A stretch of 64,000 nt of DNA, from assembly GCA_944321125.1 (NCBI GenBank), contig CALUKD010000013.1:1-64000 (forward strand), in the 5' to 3' direction. Made by a program: the position numbers and the translations under genes. This document shows positions 44,216 through 51,809 of this stretch, in pieces (positions within the stretch are counted from its first letter, which is position 1; every line of letters begins with the position of its first letter). The DNA is from Candidatus Butyricimonas faecavium (GTDB taxonomy: Bacteria > Bacteroidota > Bacteroidia > Bacteroidales > Marinifilaceae). The notes under the pieces are model-generated. The model had not been told where the DNA came from. It worked only from the letters and a program-made list of their open reading frames with translations, and ran no database searches.

Positions 44216-44821
44216 ATGGATGTATTTTCAAGTTCTAATTCATCTTTTTCAATTGTCAATCACCGGTTAATGGGTGGTGGGGTGATTCATCTGGAATGCC
44301 CGAAGAATAGACGTGGGCTAGGAGAGCCGGACATGATTATTTTACATTACACGGCAGGTATGGATGCCATGTCTTCAGCAAAATTCTTGGTAAAGCCGGC
44401 TGTGAAGGCATCGGCGCACGTGGTGATCGGGCGGGACGGGCAGGTGATACAGATGGTGCCGTTTAATATCGAGGCGTGGCATGCCGGAAGGAGTAGTTAC
44501 GGGGGAAGGAGCGGTTTGAATCATTACTCGGTCGGGATCGAGCTGGATAACTTGGGCCAGTTGCGGCAGGAAGGGGGAAAGTTCGTGGCGGAGTGTGGGA
44601 AAGAGGTCCCCGTGAAGGAGGTGTACACGGAAGATTCGGGAGAGGAGCCGACGTACTGGCATGACTACACGGATCGGCAGATGCGGGTGTTGAACGAGGT
44701 GTGTGGTTTGCTAGTGGATACTTATCCCATCGGGGATATCGTGGGGCATTCGGACGTGACGTCGAGAAAGGTGGATCCGGGACCGGCTTTGAGGGTGGCG
44801 GAGTGGATTCAGTATTATTGA
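44216..44821 (+). CDS. N-acetylmuramoyl-L-alanine amidase (Amidase_2)
   Basis: The 201-aa zinc amidase is of the T7-lysozyme/AmpD type. First zinc-ligand region is MIILHYTAGMDAMSSAKFL, then ASAHVVIGRDGQVIQMVPFNIEAWHAGRS, and the C-terminal ligand cluster GHSDVTSRKVDPGPAL. It cleaves the bond between MurNAc and the stem peptide. No signal peptide is visible, so like phage endolysins it would need a holin, and a holin-like gene lies just upstream. The gene is bracketed by AT-rich tracts (44182-44210 and 44821-44846) typical of the gaps in this part of the genome. Confidence 0.92.
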   Translation: MDVFSSSNSSFSIVNHRLMGGGVIHLECPKNRRGLGEPDMIILHYTAGMDAMSSAKFLVKPAVKASAHVVIGRDGQVIQMVPFNIEAWHAGRSSYGGRSGLNHYSVGIELDNLGQLRQEGGKFVAECGKEVPVKEVYTEDSGEEPTYWHDYTDRQMRVLNEVCGLLVDTYPIGDIVGHSDVTSRKVDPGPALRVAEWIQYY

Positions 44822-44846
44822 TTTTAGATTTTAAATTTTAGATTGA

Positions 44847-44893
44847 ACTCCCTCCCCCCTTCGGGGTACTCCCTCTATAAACGGAGGGAGAGT
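44847..44893. repeat. Small palindromic element, REP-like
   Basis: The sequence holds two copies of ACTCCCTC (44847-44854 and 44868-44875) and a hairpin CTCCCTC (44869-44875) with GAGGGAG (44884-44890), plus a CCCC/GGGG stem with TTC(G) loop between. It sits in the gap after the amidase gene. Such GC-rich palindromes in otherwise AT-rich gaps are often dispersed repeats; copy number must be checked genome-wide. Confidence 0.55.
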
Positions 44894-45036
44894 TGGAATA
44901 CTCGCTGTTTGGGGGAAACTTTCCATTCTAAATTTTAAATTCTACATTCTAAATTTCATTCTTCGTGTAGGGCCCATGCGGGGAGTGCGGGATCATTTTA
45001 AATTTCCTGATTTATTCATTTTTAAATTTTAATGTT

Positions 45037-45669
45037 ATGGCAAAATTTGATTCTTATTTATTGGGTAAGGTAACGAAAACCCTTGGTAACGTGACGATGT
45101 GTTACATGAACAAACAGAATATCGCTAGGGCGAGGATATTCTCGAGAAAGGATAAACCGACTTCGGATGTGTTGGATCAGCGAGCCCGTATGAAGGTGTT
45201 GATCGAGTTGTCCCGGTTTTTGTTGCCGGTTGTACAGAAAGGGTTCGTGGGGATCGGGAACGGAACCACATCGAATGCTTTTGTCGCGAAAAACATGAAG
45301 TCGGTAGACGTGGATGAAATGCATACGGCCACCGTGGATTACGAGCGTTTGAAGGTGGCAATGGGACTTCAAGATATCCCGGAAGTCTCGGTCTCGTATT
45401 CCTCTGAGAGTAAGATGTATTCTTTCGAGCAGGAGATGTTGGAGGAGGAGAATGGTTTTGCGTTGGCTGACGATTTGGTGTATGCCGTGCTATTCGAGAG
45501 CGTGTTAATGCGGGTGAAATTGATCTCGTTAAGGAGTCGAGGGGAGAACGGGAATACTAGTGTGGGTCTCCCGAAAAATTGGGAGCAGGCGAACGTGAAG
45601 GTGTATTGTTTTGCAACTTCGAAGAATGGGAAAAGTATTTCGCCTAGTTTGTATCTTGCGGTTGAGTGA
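45037..45669 (+). CDS. DUF6266-like protein (second copy)
   Basis: The 210-aa soluble protein is an apparent paralogue of the gene at 43142: a short N-terminus with LLGKVTKTLGNVTMCYMNKQNIARARIFSRKDKPTSDVLDQRARMKVLIELSRFL, then a beta-rich C-terminal half ending VKVYCFATSKNGKSISPSLYLAVE. Similarity of the two copies is moderate by eye. It is followed 4 bp later by a tiny membrane protein gene. The function is unknown; both copies flanking a holin/amidase pair suggest a shared module. Confidence 0.7.
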   Translation: MAKFDSYLLGKVTKTLGNVTMCYMNKQNIARARIFSRKDKPTSDVLDQRARMKVLIELSRFLLPVVQKGFVGIGNGTTSNAFVAKNMKSVDVDEMHTATVDYERLKVAMGLQDIPEVSVSYSSESKMYSFEQEMLEEENGFALADDLVYAVLFESVLMRVKLISLRSRGENGNTSVGLPKNWEQANVKVYCFATSKNGKSISPSLYLAVE

Positions 45670-45673
45670 TCCT

Positions 45674-45844
45674 ATGGTTATGATGAGTTTGTATTTTTTC
45701 ACGGGAATATTTTTCACGCTGAGTTTGAATGCTTTCTTCACGCAGTTGGCAAATGATTTTGTCGCAGGAGTGTTAAGCATCGTGGGAGGAGTGATCAGCT
45801 CGGTCGTGGTGGCTTGGTGCAAACGTCGATGGGAACAACATTGA
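45674..45844 (+). CDS. Small membrane protein, 56 aa
   Basis: This short ORF from ATG 45674 lies 4 bp after the second DUF6266 gene. It has one or two hydrophobic helices (SLYFFTGIFFTLSLNAFF and FVAGVLSIVGGVISSVVVAW) and a basic end CKRRWEQH. The arrangement DUF6266 then small hydrophobic protein repeats that of the first copy, so it may be a second holin-like partner. A hairpin follows at 45855. Confidence 0.5.
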   Translation: MVMMSLYFFTGIFFTLSLNAFFTQLANDFVAGVLSIVGGVISSVVVAWCKRRWEQH

Positions 45845-45854
45845 TGTGAATGGG

Positions 45855-45877
45855 AGTGGCAAAGATTTTTTGCCACT
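45855..45877 (+). terminator. Hairpin ending the DUF6266 module
   Basis: AGTGGCAAA (45855-45863) pairs with TTTGCCACT (45869-45877) around a 5-base loop; the following bases are only partly T-rich. It lies 10 bp after the small membrane protein gene. The rest of the gap up to 46128 holds no gene I can support. Confidence 0.55.
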
Positions 45878-46128
45878 TCTTTGGCTTTTATCATGGGCTT
45901 GTACTGCTATGAATTTTGCCTCTTTTATGGTTCGAATGGAACCCTTGACGGCGGAATTCGTATCTGTTATGGGGATATTTTCAAGTGTCCTATTGTATAA
46001 TTTTTATTTGTTATTGTCAATGTTTTTTAATATCTTGACGCCGTTTTTCTGGATTACTGGCACATTTATTGACACTTAGTTTTAATGAAAGTTTGTAAGA
46101 TGAAATTAATATATAATACGTTTTTAGT

Positions 46129-46743
46129 ATGGAGAATAAATTAGATATTTTGACCCAAAAGCTTTACAATGAGGGGGTAGATAAGGCTCGCCAGGAGGCA
46201 GAGAATATCATCAACCAGGCAAAGCAAGAGGCCAAAAAGATTATTGCCGATGCGAAAGCGAAAGCAGCACAGATGAATGCAGATGCGGAGACAGAGGTTT
46301 CTAACTTGAAAAAAAAGGCCGAGTCTGAAATGACGTTAAGTGCGCGCCAAGCTATCACGGCTTTAAAACAGGCAATCACGAATCTGGTTGCCGGGGATGT
46401 TGCCGGGGATGTTGCCAAGATTGGGTTTGAGGAAAAAGCTTTTATTCAGGAGTTGCTCATGACGATTGTGAAGAAGTGGGATGTTGCCGGTGGAAACCTG
46501 AACATGGAAATTCTTCTTTCCGAGGGTGAAAAGGCAAAGTTTGAATCGTTTGTTGCGGCTAAGTACAAGGATCTGTTGGATAAAGGTCTTGATGTAAAGG
46601 TGGGTAATTTGGAAGAAGGGTTTGTGATTCAGCCTAAAGACGGAGGTTTCCAAATTGCCTTCTCCGAGAAACTATTTGAAGCCTTCTTTAATCAGTACAT
46701 GAAAGGTTTCACGAAAAAACTCCTTTTTGAAGGTAATAAATAG
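46129..46743 (+). CDS. V-type ATP synthase subunit E
   Basis: The 204-aa peripheral-stalk subunit has a long charged N-terminal coiled coil of about 75 residues, rich in Ala, Lys and Glu (EAENIINQAKQEAKKIIADAKAKAAQMNADAETEV), and a C-terminal globular domain (FIQELLMTIVKKW...DGGFQIAFSEKLFEAFF). This is the canonical subunit E layout. It starts a seven-subunit operon on the plus strand. In anaerobic Bacteroidales V-type ATPases couple ATP hydrolysis or synthesis to Na+ or H+ movement. Confidence 0.88.
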   Translation: MENKLDILTQKLYNEGVDKARQEAENIINQAKQEAKKIIADAKAKAAQMNADAETEVSNLKKKAESEMTLSARQAITALKQAITNLVAGDVAGDVAKIGFEEKAFIQELLMTIVKKWDVAGGNLNMEILLSEGEKAKFESFVAAKYKDLLDKGLDVKVGNLEEGFVIQPKDGGFQIAFSEKLFEAFFNQYMKGFTKKLLFEGNK

Positions 46744-46755
46744 ATTTTGGAAAGG

Positions 46756-47586
46756 ATGATATTAAAAAATAATTACTACTGTTTTATTGCAGGACTACCG
46801 GAGGTCTTTCTGGATGATCGGAAACTAGCGTTGTCCGTGAACGGGTTTCGGGAGTTGGCTCGGGAGGCTCTGAAGAAGGAGGATGTGAAGTTGATGGAGT
46901 TGTTTTTTCTACCTGCCGATAATAAACAAGTTCTGCGGTTGCTAAATAAAATGGCTCCCGATACCAATCTTGAAACAGTATATCCATTACAATGTCTGGA
47001 AGACGAAATCACCGAACCGAAAAATTCTTTACCTGTTTATCTCAATCGATTTATAGCGGATTTTAAAGGGGAACATTTGAAATATGATGTTTCTCCGGAG
47101 AATGTGCTGAGTTGGATGTATTACGATCACTTGATGAAGAGTGGTAGTAAGTTTGTCCGGAATTACGCGGAATTCGTGATGAACGTGAAGAATCTGGAGA
47201 CGGCCTTGACTTGTCGGAAGTACGGGAAAGAGGTTGCCCCGGAGATTATTGGTGATAACGTGTTTTCTAAGGCGCTGAGAACTTCGAACTCGAAGGATTT
47301 CGGTTTGGGGATGGAATTCCCGTACGCGGAGAAGGTGATTTCTCTGATGGGAAATACAAACCTTGTCGAACGGGAGAGAGGGCTGGATTTACTTCTTTGG
47401 GATTATATCGAAGAGGCCGTGGTTTACGAGTATTTTTCCATGGAGAAGGTGTTGAGCTTCATGCTTGAGTTGATGATCGTTGAGAGATGGAGCAAGATGA
47501 GTTCCGAATCGGGACGAAAAGTCTTTATGGAAGTCGTGGATAAGTTCAGAAAGAGTTTCGAGTTTGCGGAAGAATTTAAAAATTAA
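46756..47586 (+). CDS. DUF2764 protein, V-ATPase subunit C-like
   Basis: The protein is about 276 aa from ATG 46756; an upstream in-frame TTG exists at 46747. Landmarks NYYCFIAGLPEVFLDD at the start and YDHLMKSGSKFVRNYAEFVMNVKNLETALTCRKYG in the middle are those of DUF2764. That family replaces subunit C in Bacteroidetes and Chlamydiae V-ATPases and links rotor and stator. It lies between subunits E and A with gaps of about 10 bp. Confidence 0.85.
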   Translation: MILKNNYYCFIAGLPEVFLDDRKLALSVNGFRELAREALKKEDVKLMELFFLPADNKQVLRLLNKMAPDTNLETVYPLQCLEDEITEPKNSLPVYLNRFIADFKGEHLKYDVSPENVLSWMYYDHLMKSGSKFVRNYAEFVMNVKNLETALTCRKYGKEVAPEIIGDNVFSKALRTSNSKDFGLGMEFPYAEKVISLMGNTNLVERERGLDLLLWDYIEEAVVYEYFSMEKVLSFMLELMIVERWSKMSSESGRKVFMEVVDKFRKSFEFAEEFKN

Positions 47587-47595
47587 AATTGAGAC

Positions 47596-49356
47596 ATGAA
47601 TAAGACACAAGGAAAAGTTCATAGTATTATTTCCAACCTTGTACTTGTGCGTACCGAAGGACCGGTATCTCAGAATGAGATTTGCTTTATCCAGCTTGGA
47701 AACGAGCGGTTGATGGCCGAGGTGATCAAGGTTGTCGGGGATATTGCTTATGTACAGGTTTTTGAAAGTACCCGGGGATTGAAACCCGGTTCCCTCGTGG
47801 AGTTCGAAAACCATATGTTGGAAGTTACATTGGGTCCCGGTTTGCTGTCAAAGAATTTTGACGGTCTTCAAAATGACCTGGATAAGATGACGGGTGTATT
47901 CTTGAAACGAGGAGAATACACGAACCCGTTGGAAGAAGATAAAAAATGGAGTTTTACCCCGTTGGCGAAGGTCGGCGATAAGGTGACCGGTGCCGATTGG
48001 TTAGGTAACGTGAAGGAAAACTGGCTGGATCATAAGATTATGGTTCCTTTCAAGTTGAAAGGAGAGTATACTGTTGCTTCGATTGTTGCTGCCGGGGAAT
48101 ACACGATAAAGGATACGATTGCCGTGCTGAAAGATGAGGCCGGAAAAGAGATTCCTGTTACGATGATCCAGAAATGGCCGGTGAAAGTGGCTATCCGTAA
48201 TTACGTGGATAAACCTCGTCCTTCCCGTCAGATGGAGACCGGAGTACGTGTTATCGACACGATGAACCCGATTTTGGAAGGGGGTACCGGTTTTATTCCG
48301 GGGCCGTTCGGTACGGGAAAGACCGTGTTACAACACGCTTTGTCCCGGTTTGCCGATGCTGATATTATTATCATGGCGGCCTGTGGTGAGCGAGCAAACG
48401 AGGTGGTGGAGATTTTTACCGAGTTCCCGGAATTGGAAGACCCTCGTTCCGGTCGTAAATTGTACGAGAGGACCACGATTATTGCTAATACGTCCAATAT
48501 GCCCGTGGCAGCCCGTGAGGCGTCCGTGTACACGGCTATGACAATTGGAGAGTACTATCGTTCCATGGGAATGAAGGTGTTGTTGCTGGCAGATTCGACT
48601 TCTCGTTGGGCGCAGGCTTTGCGTGAGATGTCCAATCGAATGGAGGAGTTACCGGGACAGGATGCGTTCCCGATGGACTTGTCGGCTATTATTTCAAACT
48701 TCTACGCTCGTGCGGGAATGGTTTACTTGAATAATGGAAAGACAGGTTCTGTTACTTTTATCGGTACGGTATCTCCTGCCGGAGGTAACTTGAAGGAGCC
48801 GGTGACGGAGTCCACGAAGAAAGTGGCACGTTGTTTCTACGCCTTGTCTCAGGCTCGTGCAGATGCGAAACGTTACCCGGCCATCGATACGTTGGAATCA
48901 TATTCTAAATACTTGGAATATCCGGAATTTATCGAGTTCGCCAAGAAGAATATTTCCGATACATGGATTGCCGATGTGAACGAGGCTCGTAATATGCTGG
49001 TGCGTGGTCGCGAGACGGCAGAGCAGATCGATATTTTGGGTGATGACGGTGTGCCTTTGGAATATCACGTGGTATATTGGAAATCCGAGTTGATAGACTT
49101 CGTGATCCTGCAACAGGATGCTTTTGACAATATTGATGGTTCTACTGCTATGGAGCGTCAGAAGTATATGCTGAATATGGTACTGGGTGTGGTTCGTTCC
49201 GAATTTAATTTTGACACGTTCGAGGAGATTAACCCCTATTTCAAACGTATCATTAATGGTTTCAAACAGATGAACTATTCCGAATATCAATCGGAAGCGT
49301 TTAAAAAGTACGAAGCAGAAGTGAACGAGATCATTAACGAAAGAAAAAACAATTAA
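47596..49356 (+). CDS. atpA: V-type ATP synthase subunit A (catalytic)
   Basis: The 586-aa catalytic subunit has Walker A GPFGTGKT at about residues 236-243, a Walker B region near VLLLADSTSRWAQALREMS, and the A-specific insert between the N-terminal beta barrel and the nucleotide domain (about 110-190). GCGERANEV appears here as ACGERANEVVEIFTEFPEL. It hydrolyses or makes ATP in the A3B3 head. Length and order (E-C-A-B-D-I-K) match other Bacteroidales operons. Confidence 0.96.
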   Translation: MNKTQGKVHSIISNLVLVRTEGPVSQNEICFIQLGNERLMAEVIKVVGDIAYVQVFESTRGLKPGSLVEFENHMLEVTLGPGLLSKNFDGLQNDLDKMTGVFLKRGEYTNPLEEDKKWSFTPLAKVGDKVTGADWLGNVKENWLDHKIMVPFKLKGEYTVASIVAAGEYTIKDTIAVLKDEAGKEIPVTMIQKWPVKVAIRNYVDKPRPSRQMETGVRVIDTMNPILEGGTGFIPGPFGTGKTVLQHALSRFADADIIIMAACGERANEVVEIFTEFPELEDPRSGRKLYERTTIIANTSNMPVAAREASVYTAMTIGEYYRSMGMKVLLLADSTSRWAQALREMSNRMEELPGQDAFPMDLSAIISNFYARAGMVYLNNGKTGSVTFIGTVSPAGGNLKEPVTESTKKVARCFYALSQARADAKRYPAIDTLESYSKYLEYPEFIEFAKKNISDTWIADVNEARNMLVRGRETAEQIDILGDDGVPLEYHVVYWKSELIDFVILQQDAFDNIDGSTAMERQKYMLNMVLGVVRSEFNFDTFEEINPYFKRIINGFKQMNYSEYQSEAFKKYEAEVNEIINERKNN

Positions 49357-49431
49357 TTTATGATTTACGATTTAAGATTCTTAATCTAAAGAGTAAGAGT
49401 TTTTAATCTAAAATCTAAAATCTAAAATTAT

Positions 49432-50754
49432 ATGACGACTGCTTTTCAAAAAGTTTATACAAAGATCACCCAGATCACGAAAGCAACGTGTACGTTGAAT
49501 GCCCAAGGAGTCGGAAATGACGAGTTGGCTATTGTAGACGGACGGTTGGCGCAGGTCGTGAAGATTTGGGGAAATGATATAACCCTTCAGGTGTTCTCCG
49601 GGACAGAAGGGATTCCGACGAATGCAGAAGTGACATTCTTGGGAAAAGCGCCTACTCTGAGAGTGGGAGATGATTTATGCGGGCGTTTTTTTAATGCCTT
49701 TGGCGACCCGATTGATGGGGGGCCTGCTGTTGACGGGGAAGAAAGAGAGATCGGGGGACCGTCGGTGAACCCGGTACGTCGTAAACAACCGTCGGAGTTG
49801 ATTGCAACCGGTATCGCGGGTATCGACTTGAACAACACGTTAGTGTCCGGTCAGAAGATTCCGTTCTTTGCAGACCCGGATCAACCTTATAATCAGGTAA
49901 TGGCGAACGTGGCACTGAGAGCGCAGACAGACCGTATCATTTTGGGGGGAATGGGATTGACGAACGATGATTACCTGTATTTCAAAAATTTGTTTGACAA
50001 TGCTGGAGTATTGGACCGTATCGTTAGTTTCGTGAATACCACGGAGGCTCCGCCTGTTGAACGTTTGTTGGTACCGGATATGGCGTTGACGGCTGCCGAG
50101 TATTTTGCGGTGGATAAGAACGAGAAAGTGTTAGTGTTGCTGACAGATATGACGTTATATGCTGATGCATTGAGTATCGTGTCCAACCGTATGGATCAGA
50201 TTCCGTCAAAAGATTCCATGCCGGGTTCGTTATATTCCGATTTGGCAAAGATTTACGAGAAGGCCGTGCAGTTCCCTGCCGGAGGTTCTATCACAATTAT
50301 TGCCGTGACCACGTTGTCCGGTGGTGACATTACCCATGCTATCCCGGATAATACCGGGTACATCACGGAGGGACAGTTGTTCCTGCGTAAAGATGCGGAG
50401 ATCGGTAAGGTTATCGTTGACCCGTTCCGAAGCTTGTCTCGATTGAAACAGCTCGTGATCGGTAAGAAAACCCGTAAGGATCATCCGCAAGTGATGAATG
50501 CTGCCATCCGTCTGTATGCCGATGCCGCTAACGCCCGGACCAAGATGGAGAACGGTTTCGACTTGACGGATTACGACCGCCGTACCCTAGATTTTGCTAA
50601 AGACTATTCTAACAGTTTGCTTGCTATTGATGTCAATATCAGTACCGATCAAATGTTGGATACCGCTTGGGATCTTTTCCGCAAGTATTTTAACAAGGCG
50701 GAATTGGGTATTAAGCAGGAAATCGTGGAAGAGTTCGGCAAATTCTCCGAGTGA
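49432..50754 (+). CDS. atpB: V-type ATP synthase subunit B
   Basis: This 440-aa non-catalytic head subunit has the Walker-like GQKIPFFADPDQPYNQ in place of a full P-loop. It also has the family segments VLVLLTDMTLYADALSIVSNRMDQIPSKDSMPGSLYSDLA and the C-terminal YADAANARTKMENGFDLTDYDRRTLDFAKDY. It alternates with subunit A. A 75-bp AT-rich repeat-like gap precedes it and a similar one follows, after which an unrelated four-helix-bundle gene interrupts the operon. Confidence 0.95.
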   Translation: MTTAFQKVYTKITQITKATCTLNAQGVGNDELAIVDGRLAQVVKIWGNDITLQVFSGTEGIPTNAEVTFLGKAPTLRVGDDLCGRFFNAFGDPIDGGPAVDGEEREIGGPSVNPVRRKQPSELIATGIAGIDLNNTLVSGQKIPFFADPDQPYNQVMANVALRAQTDRIILGGMGLTNDDYLYFKNLFDNAGVLDRIVSFVNTTEAPPVERLLVPDMALTAAEYFAVDKNEKVLVLLTDMTLYADALSIVSNRMDQIPSKDSMPGSLYSDLAKIYEKAVQFPAGGSITIIAVTTLSGGDITHAIPDNTGYITEGQLFLRKDAEIGKVIVDPFRSLSRLKQLVIGKKTRKDHPQVMNAAIRLYADAANARTKMENGFDLTDYDRRTLDFAKDYSNSLLAIDVNISTDQMLDTAWDLFRKYFNKAELGIKQEIVEEFGKFSE

Positions 50755-50765
50755 GAATTTCCCGG

Positions 50766-51201
50766 ATTTTAAATTTTAGATTTTAAATTTTAAATTGAGA
50801 AATGAATAGTACTGAATTTCAAGATAAAACGAAGAGGTTAGGATTGCACGTGATTCGTTTTGTGGAGATTCTTCCACAGAATTATACCTCACGGGTAATT
50901 GTTAACCAGATTCTTCGTTGTGCTTTGTCTGTCGGTGCTAATTATCGGGCGGTTTGTAGGGCTAAATCAGATAAAGATTTTATCAATAAAATGAAGATCG
51001 TGGAGGAGGAATGTGATGAAACGATTTATTGGTTGGAAATTATTGAGGAGTCGGGGTTGGCTAAAATTGAGGTCGTTACTCCTTTGAAAAGGGAGGCGAA
51101 AGAAATTCTAGCGATGATTGTAGCTTCTATAAATACAATGAGTAAAAATTTGAAATCAAAGAAATCTGAAATTTAAAATCTAAAATTTAAAATTTAAAAT
51201 T
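50766..51201. repeat. AT-rich inverted tracts bracketing the four-helix-bundle gene
   Basis: The 31-bp tract at 50766-50796 (units of TTTTAAATTTTAGA) and the tract at 51169-51201 share at least 24 bp in inverted orientation and flank the gene at 50802-51176 on both sides. Similar tracts occur before subunit B (49395-49430) and around the amidase (44182-44210, 44821-44846, 44930-44965). Low complexity makes chance matches easier, but the position on both sides of the interloper gene is notable. Confidence 0.6.
50802..51176 (+). CDS. Four-helix bundle protein (23S rRNA intervening-sequence type) inside V-ATPase operon
   Basis: The 124-aa all-helical protein has IVP/S23-type landmarks: RLGLHVIRFVEILPQNYTSRVIVNQILRCALSVGANYRAVCRAKSDKDFINKMKIVEEECDETIYWLEII. 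Such genes occur as stand-alone ORFs and within 23S rRNA intervening sequences; their biochemical role is unclear. Here it lies between V-ATPase subunits B and D, in the same direction and flanked by inverted AT-rich tracts. It is likely an inserted passenger cotranscribed with the ATPase. Confidence 0.88.
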   Translation: MNSTEFQDKTKRLGLHVIRFVEILPQNYTSRVIVNQILRCALSVGANYRAVCRAKSDKDFINKMKIVEEECDETIYWLEIIEESGLAKIEVVTPLKREAKEILAMIVASINTMSKNLKSKKSEI

Positions 51202-51215
51202 AAAACATTGGTAAG

Positions 51216-51806
51216 GTGATAAAGTTTCAATATAATAAGACATCGCTTCAAGGGCTGGATAAGCAGTTGAAGATGCGAGTGAGGGCATTGCCTACCATCA
51301 AAAATAAGGAGTCGGCTTTGCGTTCGGAGGTGAAGAAAGCGAAACAGGTGGCGGATGAATTTAATGTGAAGTTGGAGGAGACGCTGAATTCATTGAACGA
51401 TATGCTGCAACTTTATGACGAGTATAAAGAAGATATACTTGTCGTGAAAGATGTCAGGATGTCGGTGAAAAAGATTGCCGGGGTAAAGACGCCTGTTCTC
51501 GACGGGGTGGATTATGAGGTGAAGGATTTCAGCTTGTTTAATCAACCCGGATGGCTACTCGATGGTGTGGAGTACATCAAAGAGGTTGTAAGTATCGCTT
51601 TGGAAAAGGAATTTTTCACCCGAAAAATGGAGCTGTTGGATAAGGCGAGAAAGAAAACGACACAGAAGGTGAATTTGTACGAAAAAGTGCAGATTCCGGG
51701 ATTCCAAGAAGCAATTCGCAAGATCAAGCGTTTCTTGGAAGACGAGGAAAACCTTTCCAAGTCGTCACAGAAGATCGTGAAAACCCGTAAATTGATGGAG
51801 GAATAG
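51216..51806 (+). CDS. atpD: V-type ATP synthase subunit D (central stalk)
   Basis: The 196-aa coiled-coil rotor shaft begins at a GTG (51216): FQYNKTSLQGLDKQLKMRVRALPTIKNKESALRSEVKKAK. The C-terminal half forms the second long helix with ARKKTTQKVNLYEKVQIPGFQEAIRKIKRFLEDEENLSKSSQKIVKTRK. Two long antiparallel helices are as in subunit D. It precedes subunit I by 3 bp. Confidence 0.9.
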   Translation: MIKFQYNKTSLQGLDKQLKMRVRALPTIKNKESALRSEVKKAKQVADEFNVKLEETLNSLNDMLQLYDEYKEDILVVKDVRMSVKKIAGVKTPVLDGVDYEVKDFSLFNQPGWLLDGVEYIKEVVSIALEKEFFTRKMELLDKARKKTTQKVNLYEKVQIPGFQEAIRKIKRFLEDEENLSKSSQKIVKTRKLMEE

Positions 51807-51809
51807 CCT

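Noticed and set aside
43774-44821. Holin-like plus amidase pair as a prophage
   Set aside because: No portal, terminase, capsid, tail or integrase gene lies nearby; neighbours are a capsule locus and the V-ATPase operon.
45846-46079. 77-codon hydrophobic ORF before the V-ATPase operon
   Set aside because: Its first codons fall in the hairpin at 45855-45877, it starts at GTG without an SD, and I see no family resemblance. Treated as chance.
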